From Saprospiraceae bacterium (GTDB lineage: Bacteria > Bacteroidota > Bacteroidia > Chitinophagales > Saprospiraceae), in contig JAHDEQ010000100.1 of NCBI GenBank assembly GCA_020628755.1, positions 1,740-15,881 of the forward strand: 14,142 nucleotides of DNA. Reading direction: 5' to 3'. Position numbers and translations under genes: made by a program. Each line of letters starts with the position of its first letter. Position 1 is the stretch's first letter. Positions 1 through 7,500 of this stretch are shown piece after piece. The notes beneath the pieces are model-generated. The model was not told the origin of the DNA. It did no database searches and saw only the letters and a list, made by a program, of their open reading frames with translations.

Positions 1-1449
1 CTATATCGCAAAAGCATAATAATACTCGCCAGGATAATTTTCATATACTCCTTCGAGCATGACTTTGCTAGTAGCATTACGAATTTCTAAAATAACGGCA
101 TCAATATCTTTAACAGGAATTTCATTGACTTTGGTGATAATAAAACCTGGATCCATATTGGTGCGCTCGATTTTACCGCCTCGAAAAACGCTTTTGACCA
201 TCACGCCATCTACTTCGAGGCGTTTGCGCTCGTCACGACTGAGTTCCCGTAGTTCAAAACCCAACTCTTCAATGAGCTTGGCATCTTCTACATTTTTAGT
301 AATGAGATTAGTGGACTTTTGTTTGTTTTTGAGGATAAGATCTCTTTTGTAATTTTTTCCTTTACGGATATATTCTATCTGAACCATATTGCCAGGGCGG
401 AACAAGGCCACTTGTTCTTGTAGTTGGGGCATCGTATTGGTTTCGTTACCATTAATACTTATAATGACATCACCCACTTTAAGTCCCGCATCTTCGGCTG
501 CACCTTCGGTTTCAATACTCTTTATATAAACCCCTTCAACAGCAGGCAGATCCAAATCTTTGGCGAGGGCATCGGTCACAGGGTCGATGCCAACACCTAG
601 CATACCACGCTGCACCACTCCATAATCTTTTAAATCATAAATAACTTTTTGAACTAAATTAGCTGGTACTGCAAAAGAGTAGCCTTCGTAACGTCCCGAT
701 TGTGTTATAATAGCTGTATTGATGCCCACCAACTCACCATTGGTATTGACCAATGCTCCACCACTGTTGCCAGGGTTGACAGCAGCATCTGTCTGGATGA
801 AAGATTCGATACTGTATTGGTCTTCTAAAATATTGATACTACGTCCCTTAGCACTAACTATTCCAGCCGTGACAGTAGATTCTAAGTTGAAAGGATTGCC
901 CACTGCCATCACCCACTCGCCAATACGAAGCGAATCTGAGTTTCCAAAAGGCACATAGGGCAAATTATTGGATTTGATTTTAAGCAAAGCCAAATCGGTA
1001 GAAGCATCTATACCAACTAATTCTGCTTTAAACTCGCGTTTGTCGTTGAGCGTAACTTCATATTCGTTGCCGTCTTCAATAACGTGATTATTAGTCACAA
1101 TAAAGCCATCGGAAGAAATAATAACACCAGACCCTGAGGAACTGCTGTAAGCACCTCCTCTCCAAAATCCAAGGGTACGATTATCAATTGCTTTGATGTT
1201 GACAACGGCAGGCGTTACGCCCTCGGCAGCTTTTATAAAATCCGTTGGCGAAGATGATAAGAACTCTCGTTGAACAGAAGGTGCTTTAGTGGTTTCCGAA
1301 GGTATGTTTTCTTCTGTATTCTTGGTGTAAACCACAGGAGCTGTCTCTCTGATAATTACCTGTTGAGGTTCTGCAACCTTTCGATAAATAAAAATTGCAA
1401 AAAAGGCACTCAATAAGGCAATCAATATGTTCTGTCCAATATTTTTCAT
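1..1449 (-). CDS. htrA: HtrA/Deg-family periplasmic serine protease with two PDZ domains
   Basis: This is a Do/HtrA-type serine endopeptidase that degrades or refolds damaged envelope proteins. The 482 residues start with an uncleaved signal-anchor-like hydrophobic stretch (about 7-22), followed by a low-complexity linker to about 65. The trypsin-like domain runs from about 70 to 275, with the triad visible as His122 (TNNHV), Asp152 (DASTDLALL) and Ser229 (NPGNSGGAL). PDZ1 covers about 281-375 and starts at the RGMLGVGI carboxylate-binding loop. A weaker PDZ2 covers about 385-465. The length fits the family, and both start (ATG at 1449) and stop (TAG at 1-3) lie in the window. It is the last gene of the minus-strand run after holA. 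Whether it has its own promoter is unclear: TATACTTG at 1525-1518 matches TAnnTTTG with one mismatch, and no -33 element is evident. I cannot tell DegP-like from DegQ/DegS-like roles. The membrane anchor favours a tethered form. Confidence 0.95.
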   Translation of the reverse strand: MKNIGQNILIALLSAFFAIFIYRKVAEPQQVIIRETAPVVYTKNTEENIPSETTKAPSVQREFLSSSPTDFIKAAEGVTPAVVNIKAIDNRTLGFWRGGAYSSSSGSGVIISSDGFIVTNNHVIEDGNEYEVTLNDKREFKAELVGIDASTDLALLKIKSNNLPYVPFGNSDSLRIGEWVMAVGNPFNLESTVTAGIVSAKGRSINILEDQYSIESFIQTDAAVNPGNSGGALVNTNGELVGINTAIITQSGRYEGYSFAVPANLVQKVIYDLKDYGVVQRGMLGVGIDPVTDALAKDLDLPAVEGVYIKSIETEGAAEDAGLKVGDVIISINGNETNTMPQLQEQVALFRPGNMVQIEYIRKGKNYKRDLILKNKQKSTNLITKNVEDAKLIEELGFELRELSRDERKRLEVDGVMVKSVFRGGKIERTNMDPGFIITKVNEIPVKDIDAVILEIRNATSKVMLEGVYENYPGEYYYAFAI

Positions 1450-1537
1450 TCAATTATTTTCTTCAGTAGTTAGGTTTAGATTATTCTTTTCAAGATATGA
1501 CTTTATTTGGGGAGAAGCAAGTATAAAACGTTTGTAA

Positions 1538-1598
1538 GTGTTCGTGTGTTCACGTGTTCATGTTCAAAAATAACGTGAACACATGGATACACAAACAC
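1538..1598. repeat. Long imperfect inverted repeat (27-bp stem) after holA, possible terminator
   Basis: The arms 1538-1564 and 1572-1598 can fold into a 27-bp stem with a 7-nt loop. Read on the plus strand there are 22 Watson-Crick pairs, 3 G-U pairs and 2 mismatches. The left arm is itself built from repeats of the word GTGTTC/GTGTTCA. A run of six T follows on the plus strand at 1601-1606, but no plus-strand gene precedes it. In the minus direction the hairpin starts seven bases after the holA stop, with no good T-run after it. It could be a terminator for holA, an mRNA-stabilising 3' structure, or a dispersed palindromic element. Confidence 0.6.
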
Positions 1599-1604
1599 GG
1601 TTTT

Positions 1605-2624
1605 TTAATGCATTATCCGATAGACCATTTCTTTGAGAAGCTCTCCTTCGGGGGCACTATCATTTTCGACACCTTTAGAACGAAGGTCATATTCACGTAG
1701 TATGCCGATGGCTTTTTCGGTCTGCGCAAGAGAATAATTTCGGATGGCTGTACGATAACGCTTGACTCGAAAAGAAGCGGCATATTCATTACGAACATGA
1801 ATACCCAATCCTTTGGCAAGCTCCCCGTCTCTTGCACTTTTGAGGCTGTAGGTCATATAAACCTTGCTAAAAAATCCATATAAAGTACCCACCACTACGA
1901 CTAATGGGTTCTTTCTAGGATTGGCAATAAAGTAATTGACAATACGGTTGGCTTTGAGAACATCTTTATTTCCTAAGGCATCTTGCAATTCAAAAACATT
2001 ATAGTCTTTACTGATACCGATATTATCTTGAACAACTTTAGTTGTAATCGTACTACCTTGAGGTAAATTGATAACCAACTTATCTAACTCATTGGAAACT
2101 TTAGAGAGTTCCGTTCCCAAATATTCTGCCATGAGGTCAGTCGCATTGGGTTCGACTTTGAGTTTTTTGGAGTGAAGGTAGTCTTCTATCCAATTTCCAA
2201 TTTTATTATCATATACTTTTTTGGACTCAAATACGACGGCATTTGCTTTGAGGACTTTACCAAATTTGGTTCGAGTATCAAGTTTTTTGTGTTTGTGACA
2301 AAGGACTAAAATTGTCGTGGCAGCAGGTTTTTCGCAATAAGGTTTCAGCTCTTTGAGGGTTTTCATGTCCTGTGCCTCCTTCAAAATAATCAACTGATAA
2401 GGTGCCATCATCGGGTAGCGTGCAGCCGCATCCATGAGGCTGCGGGCATCGGCATCTTTACCGTACATCACCGTAAAATTAAAGGCTTTTTCACCTTCTG
2501 ATAATATGTTGTTTTCAAAATATTTGGTTAGGGCATCAATATAATAGGATTCTTCTCCGTGCAAGAGATAGACAGGATTGTATTTTTTATTTTTTAAATC
2601 TTTTAGGAGGTCGTTGTATGTCAT
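1605..2624 (-). CDS. holA: DNA polymerase III subunit delta
   Basis: This is the delta subunit of the clamp-loader complex, which opens the beta sliding clamp and loads it on primed DNA. It has 339 residues, the usual size for HolA. The N-terminus carries the family's NPVYLLHGEESYYIDAL block, a vestigial P-loop-like AAA+ start without a functional Walker A lysine. MAPYQLIILKEAQDM (about residues 72-86) follows. The middle has the EYLGTELSKVSNELDKL helix and the NVFELQDALGNKD segment, both typical of the DNA_pol3_delta family. The C-terminal helical part ends at YRIMH. Start ATG is at 2624 and stop TAA at 1605-1607. It lies downstream of hemH across a 139-bp gap filled by palindromes, and upstream of htrA across the 1538-1598 hairpin. 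The delta subunit is essential and highly diverged across bacteria, so recognition rests on the N-terminal block and overall length. Confidence 0.93.
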   Translation of the reverse strand: MTYNDLLKDLKNKKYNPVYLLHGEESYYIDALTKYFENNILSEGEKAFNFTVMYGKDADARSLMDAAARYPMMAPYQLIILKEAQDMKTLKELKPYCEKPAATTILVLCHKHKKLDTRTKFGKVLKANAVVFESKKVYDNKIGNWIEDYLHSKKLKVEPNATDLMAEYLGTELSKVSNELDKLVINLPQGSTITTKVVQDNIGISKDYNVFELQDALGNKDVLKANRIVNYFIANPRKNPLVVVVGTLYGFFSKVYMTYSLKSARDGELAKGLGIHVRNEYAASFRVKRYRTAIRNYSLAQTEKAIGILREYDLRSKGVENDSAPEGELLKEMVYRIMH

Positions 2625-2660
2625 TGTTTGTTGTTCTTTTTGAGGGGGCAGGGGTCAGGA

Positions 2661-2679
2661 TTTTTCGCTTTGCGAAAAA
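2661..2679. repeat. Perfect 8-bp hairpin with AT-rich arms
   Basis: TTTTTCGC at 2661-2668 and GCGAAAAA at 2672-2679 form a perfect stem around a TTT loop. The A/T tracts on both sides resemble a small bidirectional terminator. It sits inside the larger nested palindromic element, between hemH and holA. Confidence 0.6.
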
Positions 2680-2720
2680 GGAGAGGTCAGTTTTTCTAGA
2701 CTTAAAAGCTGACATCTCTA

Positions 2721-2736
2721 GTTCCGCTAGCGGAAC
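2721..2736. repeat. Perfect 16-bp palindrome GTTCCGCTAGCGGAAC
   Basis: The 16 bases read identically on both strands, with no spacer, and are GC-rich against an AT-rich background. The site is either the tip of a cruciform in the larger element or a protein-binding palindrome. Nothing in the sequence decides between these. Confidence 0.7.
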
Positions 2737-2763
2737 GCCCTAACACCTGACACCTCAAAAAAC

Positions 2764-3804
2764 CTAAGAAAATTCTCGCACTTGCACGGTATTCATTTGG
2801 ATAATTTCAGCGATGGCAGCAATCCAGCGTGGGTCGTCGTTGAGGCTTTCGACAAGGTCGAGGCGTTCGCCGCCCATTTCGTCAAATTCTTCTTTGTATT
2901 CGTAGCCAATTTCGATAGTCGTCTCTAAGCAATCGGCCACAAAGGCAGGCGAAAATACTAAAAGATTTTTATTTCCTTTTTCGAGTTCTTCTTCAAATAC
3001 TTTATCGGTGTAGGGTTTGAGCCATTCTTCGGGGCCAAAACGGGATTGATAACTAACCGTAAATTTTTCTTTTGGAATATTGAGACGCTCCGCAATGGCG
3101 AAAGCCGTTGCATGACATTGCGCTGAGTAGCAAAATTGATTATCGGGTACAATCGTTTTACAACAATTGCCATCACATTTACAATAATTGTTTTCCTTTT
3201 TTAAATAGCGTTTTGGGACACCATGAAAAGAAAAAATAAAATGGTCGTAATCGTCCAAATTGTATTGACGCGCCTTGTCGGCATACAAATCAATCACTTT
3301 TGGATGGTCGTAATAGGAGTTGATAAATTTGATAGAAGGAATGAGTTCACGCTTCTTAAAAATTCGCATGACCTCCTCGAAAATTGAACCCGTTGTTGCC
3401 GAAGCATATTGCGGAAATAAGGGTAAAATAATAAGTTCAGAAACCCTTGCATCTGTCATTTTTTGTACAGCAGATTCGATAGAAGGATTTTGATAACGCA
3501 TGGCCAACTCAACAACAAAATCATCACCAAGTGCTTGCTGCACACCCTCGGCTACCCGATAACCATAGACTTTGAGAGGCGAACCTTCATCTATCCAAAG
3601 GCGTTGATACAGTTTAGAAACCTTGCCCGAACGGATGGGCGCAACAATACCACGAAACAACATATTGCGAAACAGCCAGGGCAAATCAATGACTCGTCGG
3701 TCGGTCAAAAATTGGCTCAAATAACGGCGCAAACCACTTCTTGTTGGCTCGTCGGGAGTTCCTAAATTGACTAAAAGTACGCCTGTTTTTCCTATTTTAT
3801 TCAT
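2764..3804 (-). CDS. hemH: Ferrochelatase
   Basis: This enzyme inserts Fe2+ into protoporphyrin IX (or, in the coproporphyrin pathway, coproporphyrin III), a terminal step of haem synthesis. I chose the ATG at 3804, giving 346 residues that begin MNKIGKTGVLLVNLGTPDEP, the standard family start. The frame stays open to 3882, but that upstream codon is TTG and adds 26 non-family residues. Visible landmarks are SFHGVPKRYL with the metal-binding His194, SYQSRFGPEEWLKPYT (251-266), and FVADCLETTIEI with the conserved acidic Glu294. Six cysteines cluster at 208, 210, 214, 215, 225 and 230, just after the His motif, and may hold an iron-sulfur cluster. It lies between the transferase gene and holA on the same strand. 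A promoter-like pair at 3883-3851 suggests it can be transcribed on its own. Confidence 0.96.
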   Translation of the reverse strand: MNKIGKTGVLLVNLGTPDEPTRSGLRRYLSQFLTDRRVIDLPWLFRNMLFRGIVAPIRSGKVSKLYQRLWIDEGSPLKVYGYRVAEGVQQALGDDFVVELAMRYQNPSIESAVQKMTDARVSELIILPLFPQYASATTGSIFEEVMRIFKKRELIPSIKFINSYYDHPKVIDLYADKARQYNLDDYDHFIFSFHGVPKRYLKKENNYCKCDGNCCKTIVPDNQFCYSAQCHATAFAIAERLNIPKEKFTVSYQSRFGPEEWLKPYTDKVFEEELEKGNKNLLVFSPAFVADCLETTIEIGYEYKEEFDEMGGERLDLVESLNDDPRWIAAIAEIIQMNTVQVREFS

Positions 3805-3850
3805 TTTAAATGTGTTGGAGTGTCTGATGTGTTTATGTTTTGAATAGAAA

Positions 3851-3883
3851 CAAAGGCATTGTAGAAAAGTTTGTCGGTACAAA
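3851..3883 (-). promoter_or_regulatory. Candidate Bacteroidota-type promoter for hemH
   Basis: On the minus strand a TTTG (3883-3880) is followed after 21 bases by TGCCTTTG (3858-3851). This matches the -33 TTTG and -7 TAnnTTTG pattern with one mismatch. Transcription would start some 40 bases before the ATG at 3804, which supports that start over the TTG at 3882. It overlaps the space just after the transferase stop. Confidence 0.4.
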
Positions 3884-3888
3884 GAAAA

Positions 3889-4479
3889 CTAGATTTCCCA
3901 ACCCCATTTTTCCCAATCCTCGGCATAATCAATATCTGACAAAGGCTCGAGCAAGGCATAAGTCTTGTTGAGGTCTTTGATGTGCTGCACAGTTTTGGAT
4001 AAAACTTCGGAAGTACTCCATTTTATTTCCTCAAAAACGAGGGGCTGAAAAGTGGACATACCTAACAAATAATAGCCTCCATCAAGGGCTGGCCCTAGTA
4101 CAAAATCGTGGTTTTCGAGTTTTTCAACAGCTTTTTGTAAAATTTCAGGAGTTAGCGATGCACAATCACTTCCGATAATAATAACGGTATCGTTTTCTTC
4201 AAAAGCAGTCTCAAAAGCATATTGCATTCGTTCGCCGAGGTCATTGCCTTGTTGGAGATACTTTTGAAATTTTGAGACTTGCCAACTATCGTTTTCTTCA
4301 ATAAACTGGCTATAAAAAACCATTCGGTTGCCGACGAAAGTATCGGCAACCGAATGGGTATGTTCTAAAAGAGCTTGATATATTTTAAGAGCTTTGTCAT
4401 CCCCAAGCGTTTGTGCTAAACGGGTTTTGACTTTACCTTTTTGAACATTTTTTATAAAAATAAGTAGGGCATTGTTCAT
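3889..4479 (-). CDS. DUF2064 / TIGR04282-family GT-A-fold transferase
   Basis: This 196-residue protein belongs to the family named 'rSAM/selenodomain-associated transferase 1' (DUF2064), related to nucleotide-sugar or nucleotidyl transferases of the GT-A fold. Family marks are the N-terminal LLIFIKNVQKGKVKTRLA (a KTRL-type nucleotide-binding start), GSDCASLTPEIL at 103-114 in the usual place of the metal/nucleotide-binding acidic motif, GPALDGGYYLLG at 129-140, and the C-terminal DIDYAEDWEKW. The substrate is not established for the family. The selenodomain/radical-SAM partner and transferase 2 often found with it are not in this window, so the name should not be read as a selenium role. The gene lies 84 bp upstream of hemH. 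Start ATG is at 4479 and the frame is intact, although the coding sequence contains an unusual 15-bp perfect inverted repeat (4320-4357). Confidence 0.9.
   Translation of the reverse strand: MNNALLIFIKNVQKGKVKTRLAQTLGDDKALKIYQALLEHTHSVADTFVGNRMVFYSQFIEENDSWQVSKFQKYLQQGNDLGERMQYAFETAFEENDTVIIIGSDCASLTPEILQKAVEKLENHDFVLGPALDGGYYLLGMSTFQPLVFEEIKWSTSEVLSKTVQHIKDLNKTYALLEPLSDIDYAEDWEKWGWEI
4320..4357. repeat. Perfect 15-bp inverted repeat inside the transferase gene
   Basis: The arms 4320-4334 and 4343-4357 are exact reverse complements around an 8-nt loop (CGAAAGTA on the plus strand). The arms are built on CATTCGGTTGCCGA. The repeat falls in codons for about residues 42-53 (HSVADTFVGNRM) without breaking the frame. 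Such a stem would form a strong hairpin in the mRNA. It may be chance under codon constraint, a local mRNA structure, or the remains of a small palindromic insertion. Confidence 0.85.
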
Positions 4480-4507
4480 AAATATAACAACCGTTTTAAG
4501 CGAAGAT

Positions 4508-4531
4508 TAGTAGCGGCTAAAGCCGCTGCTA
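4508..4531 (-). terminator. GC-rich hairpin after the PKD protein gene
   Basis: A 10-bp stem (4508-4517 with 4522-4531, one G-U pair) surrounds a TAAA loop and begins five bases after the stop codon of the PKD gene. The position fits a terminator, but only mixed sequence (ACTAATCTTCGCTT) follows in the minus direction, so intrinsic termination would be weak. A 3' stabilising stem is an alternative. Confidence 0.5.
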
Positions 4532-4535
4532 GAAC

Positions 4536-7500
4536 CTATCTCAATAAGGTTATATCTCCTTGAAAAACTTTAGTATCGCCTGAAATAGAACCCGCTATTC
4601 CAACCTCTATGATGTAGATATATACATCTTGATTGCAATCTTTTTCATTGTATTTTCCATCCCAACCTCGATTGGGCGTATCGTTGTCATATACTTTTTG
4701 TCCCCAGCGATTATAGACTTCAAATCGTACAACATCCAATTCGGGCAAGTCGCCAACTTGGTCTTCTATAAAGAAGTTAAAGAAATCATTTTGGTCATCA
4801 TCATTAGGAGTAAAAACATTGGGTATCAATAAACTTTCTACTGGCGTACTAAATACAACTTCATAGGTATATTGAGCCGTACCACAAGCATTGCCCACCA
4901 CAACCGAAATTGTGGTATCGCTAAATACAGGAAAAGGATAAGGACCAACAACCAAATCGCTTATTTGTGGGTCATAAAACTCTCCTAAATTAGCTTCAAT
5001 TGGGCCAAATGTTTGGTTTTCCAAAATTTCGGGTTCATCTAAATTAACAGTAGTCGAAGAAGTATTTGAACACCCATTCGTAGGATTGGTTGTAGTCAAT
5101 GCTACATCATATGAACCTGCGCTAGGATATTGAACCGTATAAGTATTGCCTACATTGCCAATTTGGTTACCTCCTCCAAAATCCCAATTGATTTGAGTAG
5201 CTTGTGGGTCAGGAGTGACTACAAAGTCAACAATAAAAGTACAAGGGTCATTGATAGACGGGACGAATTGTGCAGCAACCGATTCGACAGATACTGAAAT
5301 AGAGAAGCTATCGTCGCAACCTGTAGTTGGATTGGAAGCAATCAAATTTACTTCATAAACGCCTGGAGTACTGAAAGTAAAAGTTGGGCTTTCGTCATTT
5401 GTAGTACCTTGTCCTCCAAAATCCCATTCAAAACTACTGGCATTAATAGATGTATTGCTAAAAGCAAAAAATCCATCGCAACTGATGGTGCTACCACCAT
5501 CAATAGAGAAAGCAGCAACAACTGGGTCATCTATTGTTATGATTTGATTGGTTACATCTACACAATTTGGATTATTTATATCAGTGGCGGTCAAAGTTAC
5601 CGTATAATCGCCTGCTGTTGTATAAACATAAGATGGATTGATGTCACTTGAAGTAGAAGAATTATCTCCAAAATCCCATTCATAGGTATTATTGCCTCCA
5701 GAAACATTGGCAAAAATAACCGTCCCATCACAACCGATAGTAGGTTCAAAATTAGCAACTGGGTCAGAGACTGTTATGGTTTGTGCAAAAGTTGTTTCGC
5801 AAAAACCATCCAAACTCGTCAAGGTCAAAATAGCCGATACAGAACCTGTGCCTTGCGCCAAATCATAAGTATGTGTTACTGGATTAATATCCGATTCTGA
5901 AGAACCATCGCCAAAATCCCATGAGTAGGTAGAAACATTAAAAGTATCAAGCAAAGAAAAAGTAATGTCCCCTCCATTGCAAATGGTATTGGCATCAAGG
6001 GCAAAAGCTCCTTGTGGTGATTCGAGTACTTCAAAAGTAAAAGATTCTGAGCTTTCGCATTCGCCTGGATAAGTAGAGGCGGTCAAGCTAACTGTATAAG
6101 TACCTGCGCTATAATTATTTGCTGCATCTTGTGAGCTTCCAAAATTGCCGTCTCCCAAGTCCCAAGAATAATTGACTGGGCTTGTTGAGGTAGATGTATT
6201 GGTAAATCCGATGATAGCAGGTGTACAAATTGGTTCATCAGTATCAACCGAAAGGTCAAAGCCAACTTGCGGAAACTCTTGCACCTCTAGCGTAGTAGAA
6301 GCAAACCCAGAACAACCTGTAGCTATTTCGGTAAAATTTAATGTTATTTCGTAAATACCTCCTGCATCGTATTGTATTGTTTCGGTTTGGTTTGTACTTG
6401 TTGTACCGTTTCCAAAATCCCAATCAAAACTCAAATTAGAACCTTGAGAGGTAAAATCAGAAGCTGAAAAATCTACGCTTTCGCCTACACAAATGACGGT
6501 TTCGCTTTGTGTAATAGTACTAAAAGGCTGATATTCAGGTACGGTAATAGTGACATTGCCATCGCAACCTACCGAGTCGGTTGCGATAAGTGTTACGCTG
6601 GCAGGACTTGATGCAAAAGCATGAGTTGTAGTATCGCCCATTGCTGTTGTTCCGTCTCCAAAATCCCACTCCCATGTTTCGATAGGAGCAGTAGAAACCG
6701 TTTGGTCAATAAAGGTAACTTCTTGCGAAGGGAAACAGATTGGTGCAGGGTCAAAGGTGAAATCTGGCAATACTTCATAAACCATAATATCAAGTGTCGC
6801 CGTATCGGTACAAGCATTTATATCTGTAACGACCAGCTCTACTGTCTCAGGGCCAGGCGTTCCAAAAATAAATTCTATTGCATCGCTAGAAGTGGTGATG
6901 GGTCTGTTTTGATTAGGAATATCCCAAGTATAGCCTCTCCAACAACGGTTGTCAACATTTTCGGATTTGGTCGCATCCAAAAGGTATAATGTACCTGTAC
7001 AAAGCGTCGTATCTAGTGTGATTTCGGCTTTGATATTTCTAATACAAACGGTAGCCGTATCGGTAGATGCGGGGCAACCTGTCATATCATTCATTACTGT
7101 CAATACAACTACATAATCTCCCGTATCAGCATAGGTATGTGCTGGGTTCAGTTCCGTACTGGTCATTTCATCACCAAAATCCCATAATACCGATGTAGCA
7201 TCCAAACTCGAATCCCTAAACTCAACAGTGTTGGGTGTTTCACAATCTATATTGTAACTAATACGAGCTAGTGGCCCATTGATAGTTATAAAATCTTCTT
7301 TTGTTTCTGTAGTCAAACAGCCATTATATTCGGCCGTAAGGCTAACGTCCATTGTACCAACACCGGTTTTAAAATCCCAAGCCATGTTCGGGTCTTGGTA
7401 GCAGTGAAAACTGCGACCACCGTCGGTTTCAAAATGCCAAGCATCAATGTTAGGATTGCCACTAATGCCTTCAAAATTGATGGTATCTCCGATGCAAATA

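Larger units (their letters stand above)
2637..2761. repeat. Nested palindromic element between hemH and holA
   Basis: This 125-bp stretch is almost wholly made of inverted repeats. The outer arms 2637-2659 and 2739-2761 are complementary at 19 of 23 positions (TTTTTGAGG...CAGG...AGG type). Inside, 2682-2690 (AGAGGTCAG) pairs with 2709-2719 apart from a 2-nt bulge. Two independent hairpins sit in the gaps: TTTTTCGC/GCGAAAAA at 2661-2679 and a perfect 16-bp palindrome at 2721-2736. The words GGTGTCAGGTGTTAGG and GTTCCGCTAGCGGAAC look like dispersed repeat units rather than a simple terminator. No coding potential is evident. Confidence 0.75.

Noticed and set aside
3805..3882. Upstream extension of hemH with a start at 3882
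   Set aside because: The codon there is TTG, the added 26 residues do not resemble ferrochelatases, and a promoter-like pair overlaps this stretch. The ATG at 3804 gives the family N-terminus.
3889..4479. A selenium-metabolism role for the transferase from its family name
   Set aside because: No selenodomain, radical-SAM partner or SelD-like gene is in the window, and the family's substrate is not established.
4480..4487. TATATTTA just before the transferase ATG as a -7 element
   Set aside because: It touches the start codon, leaving no room for a leader, and its last base mismatches the TAnnTTTG word.
6621..6989. Plus-strand open frame of about 120 codons inside the PKD gene (also 7657-8007)
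   Set aside because: Both lie antisense to the long PKD frame, have no signal peptide, domain or promoter, and are explained as shadows of the repeat coding sequence.
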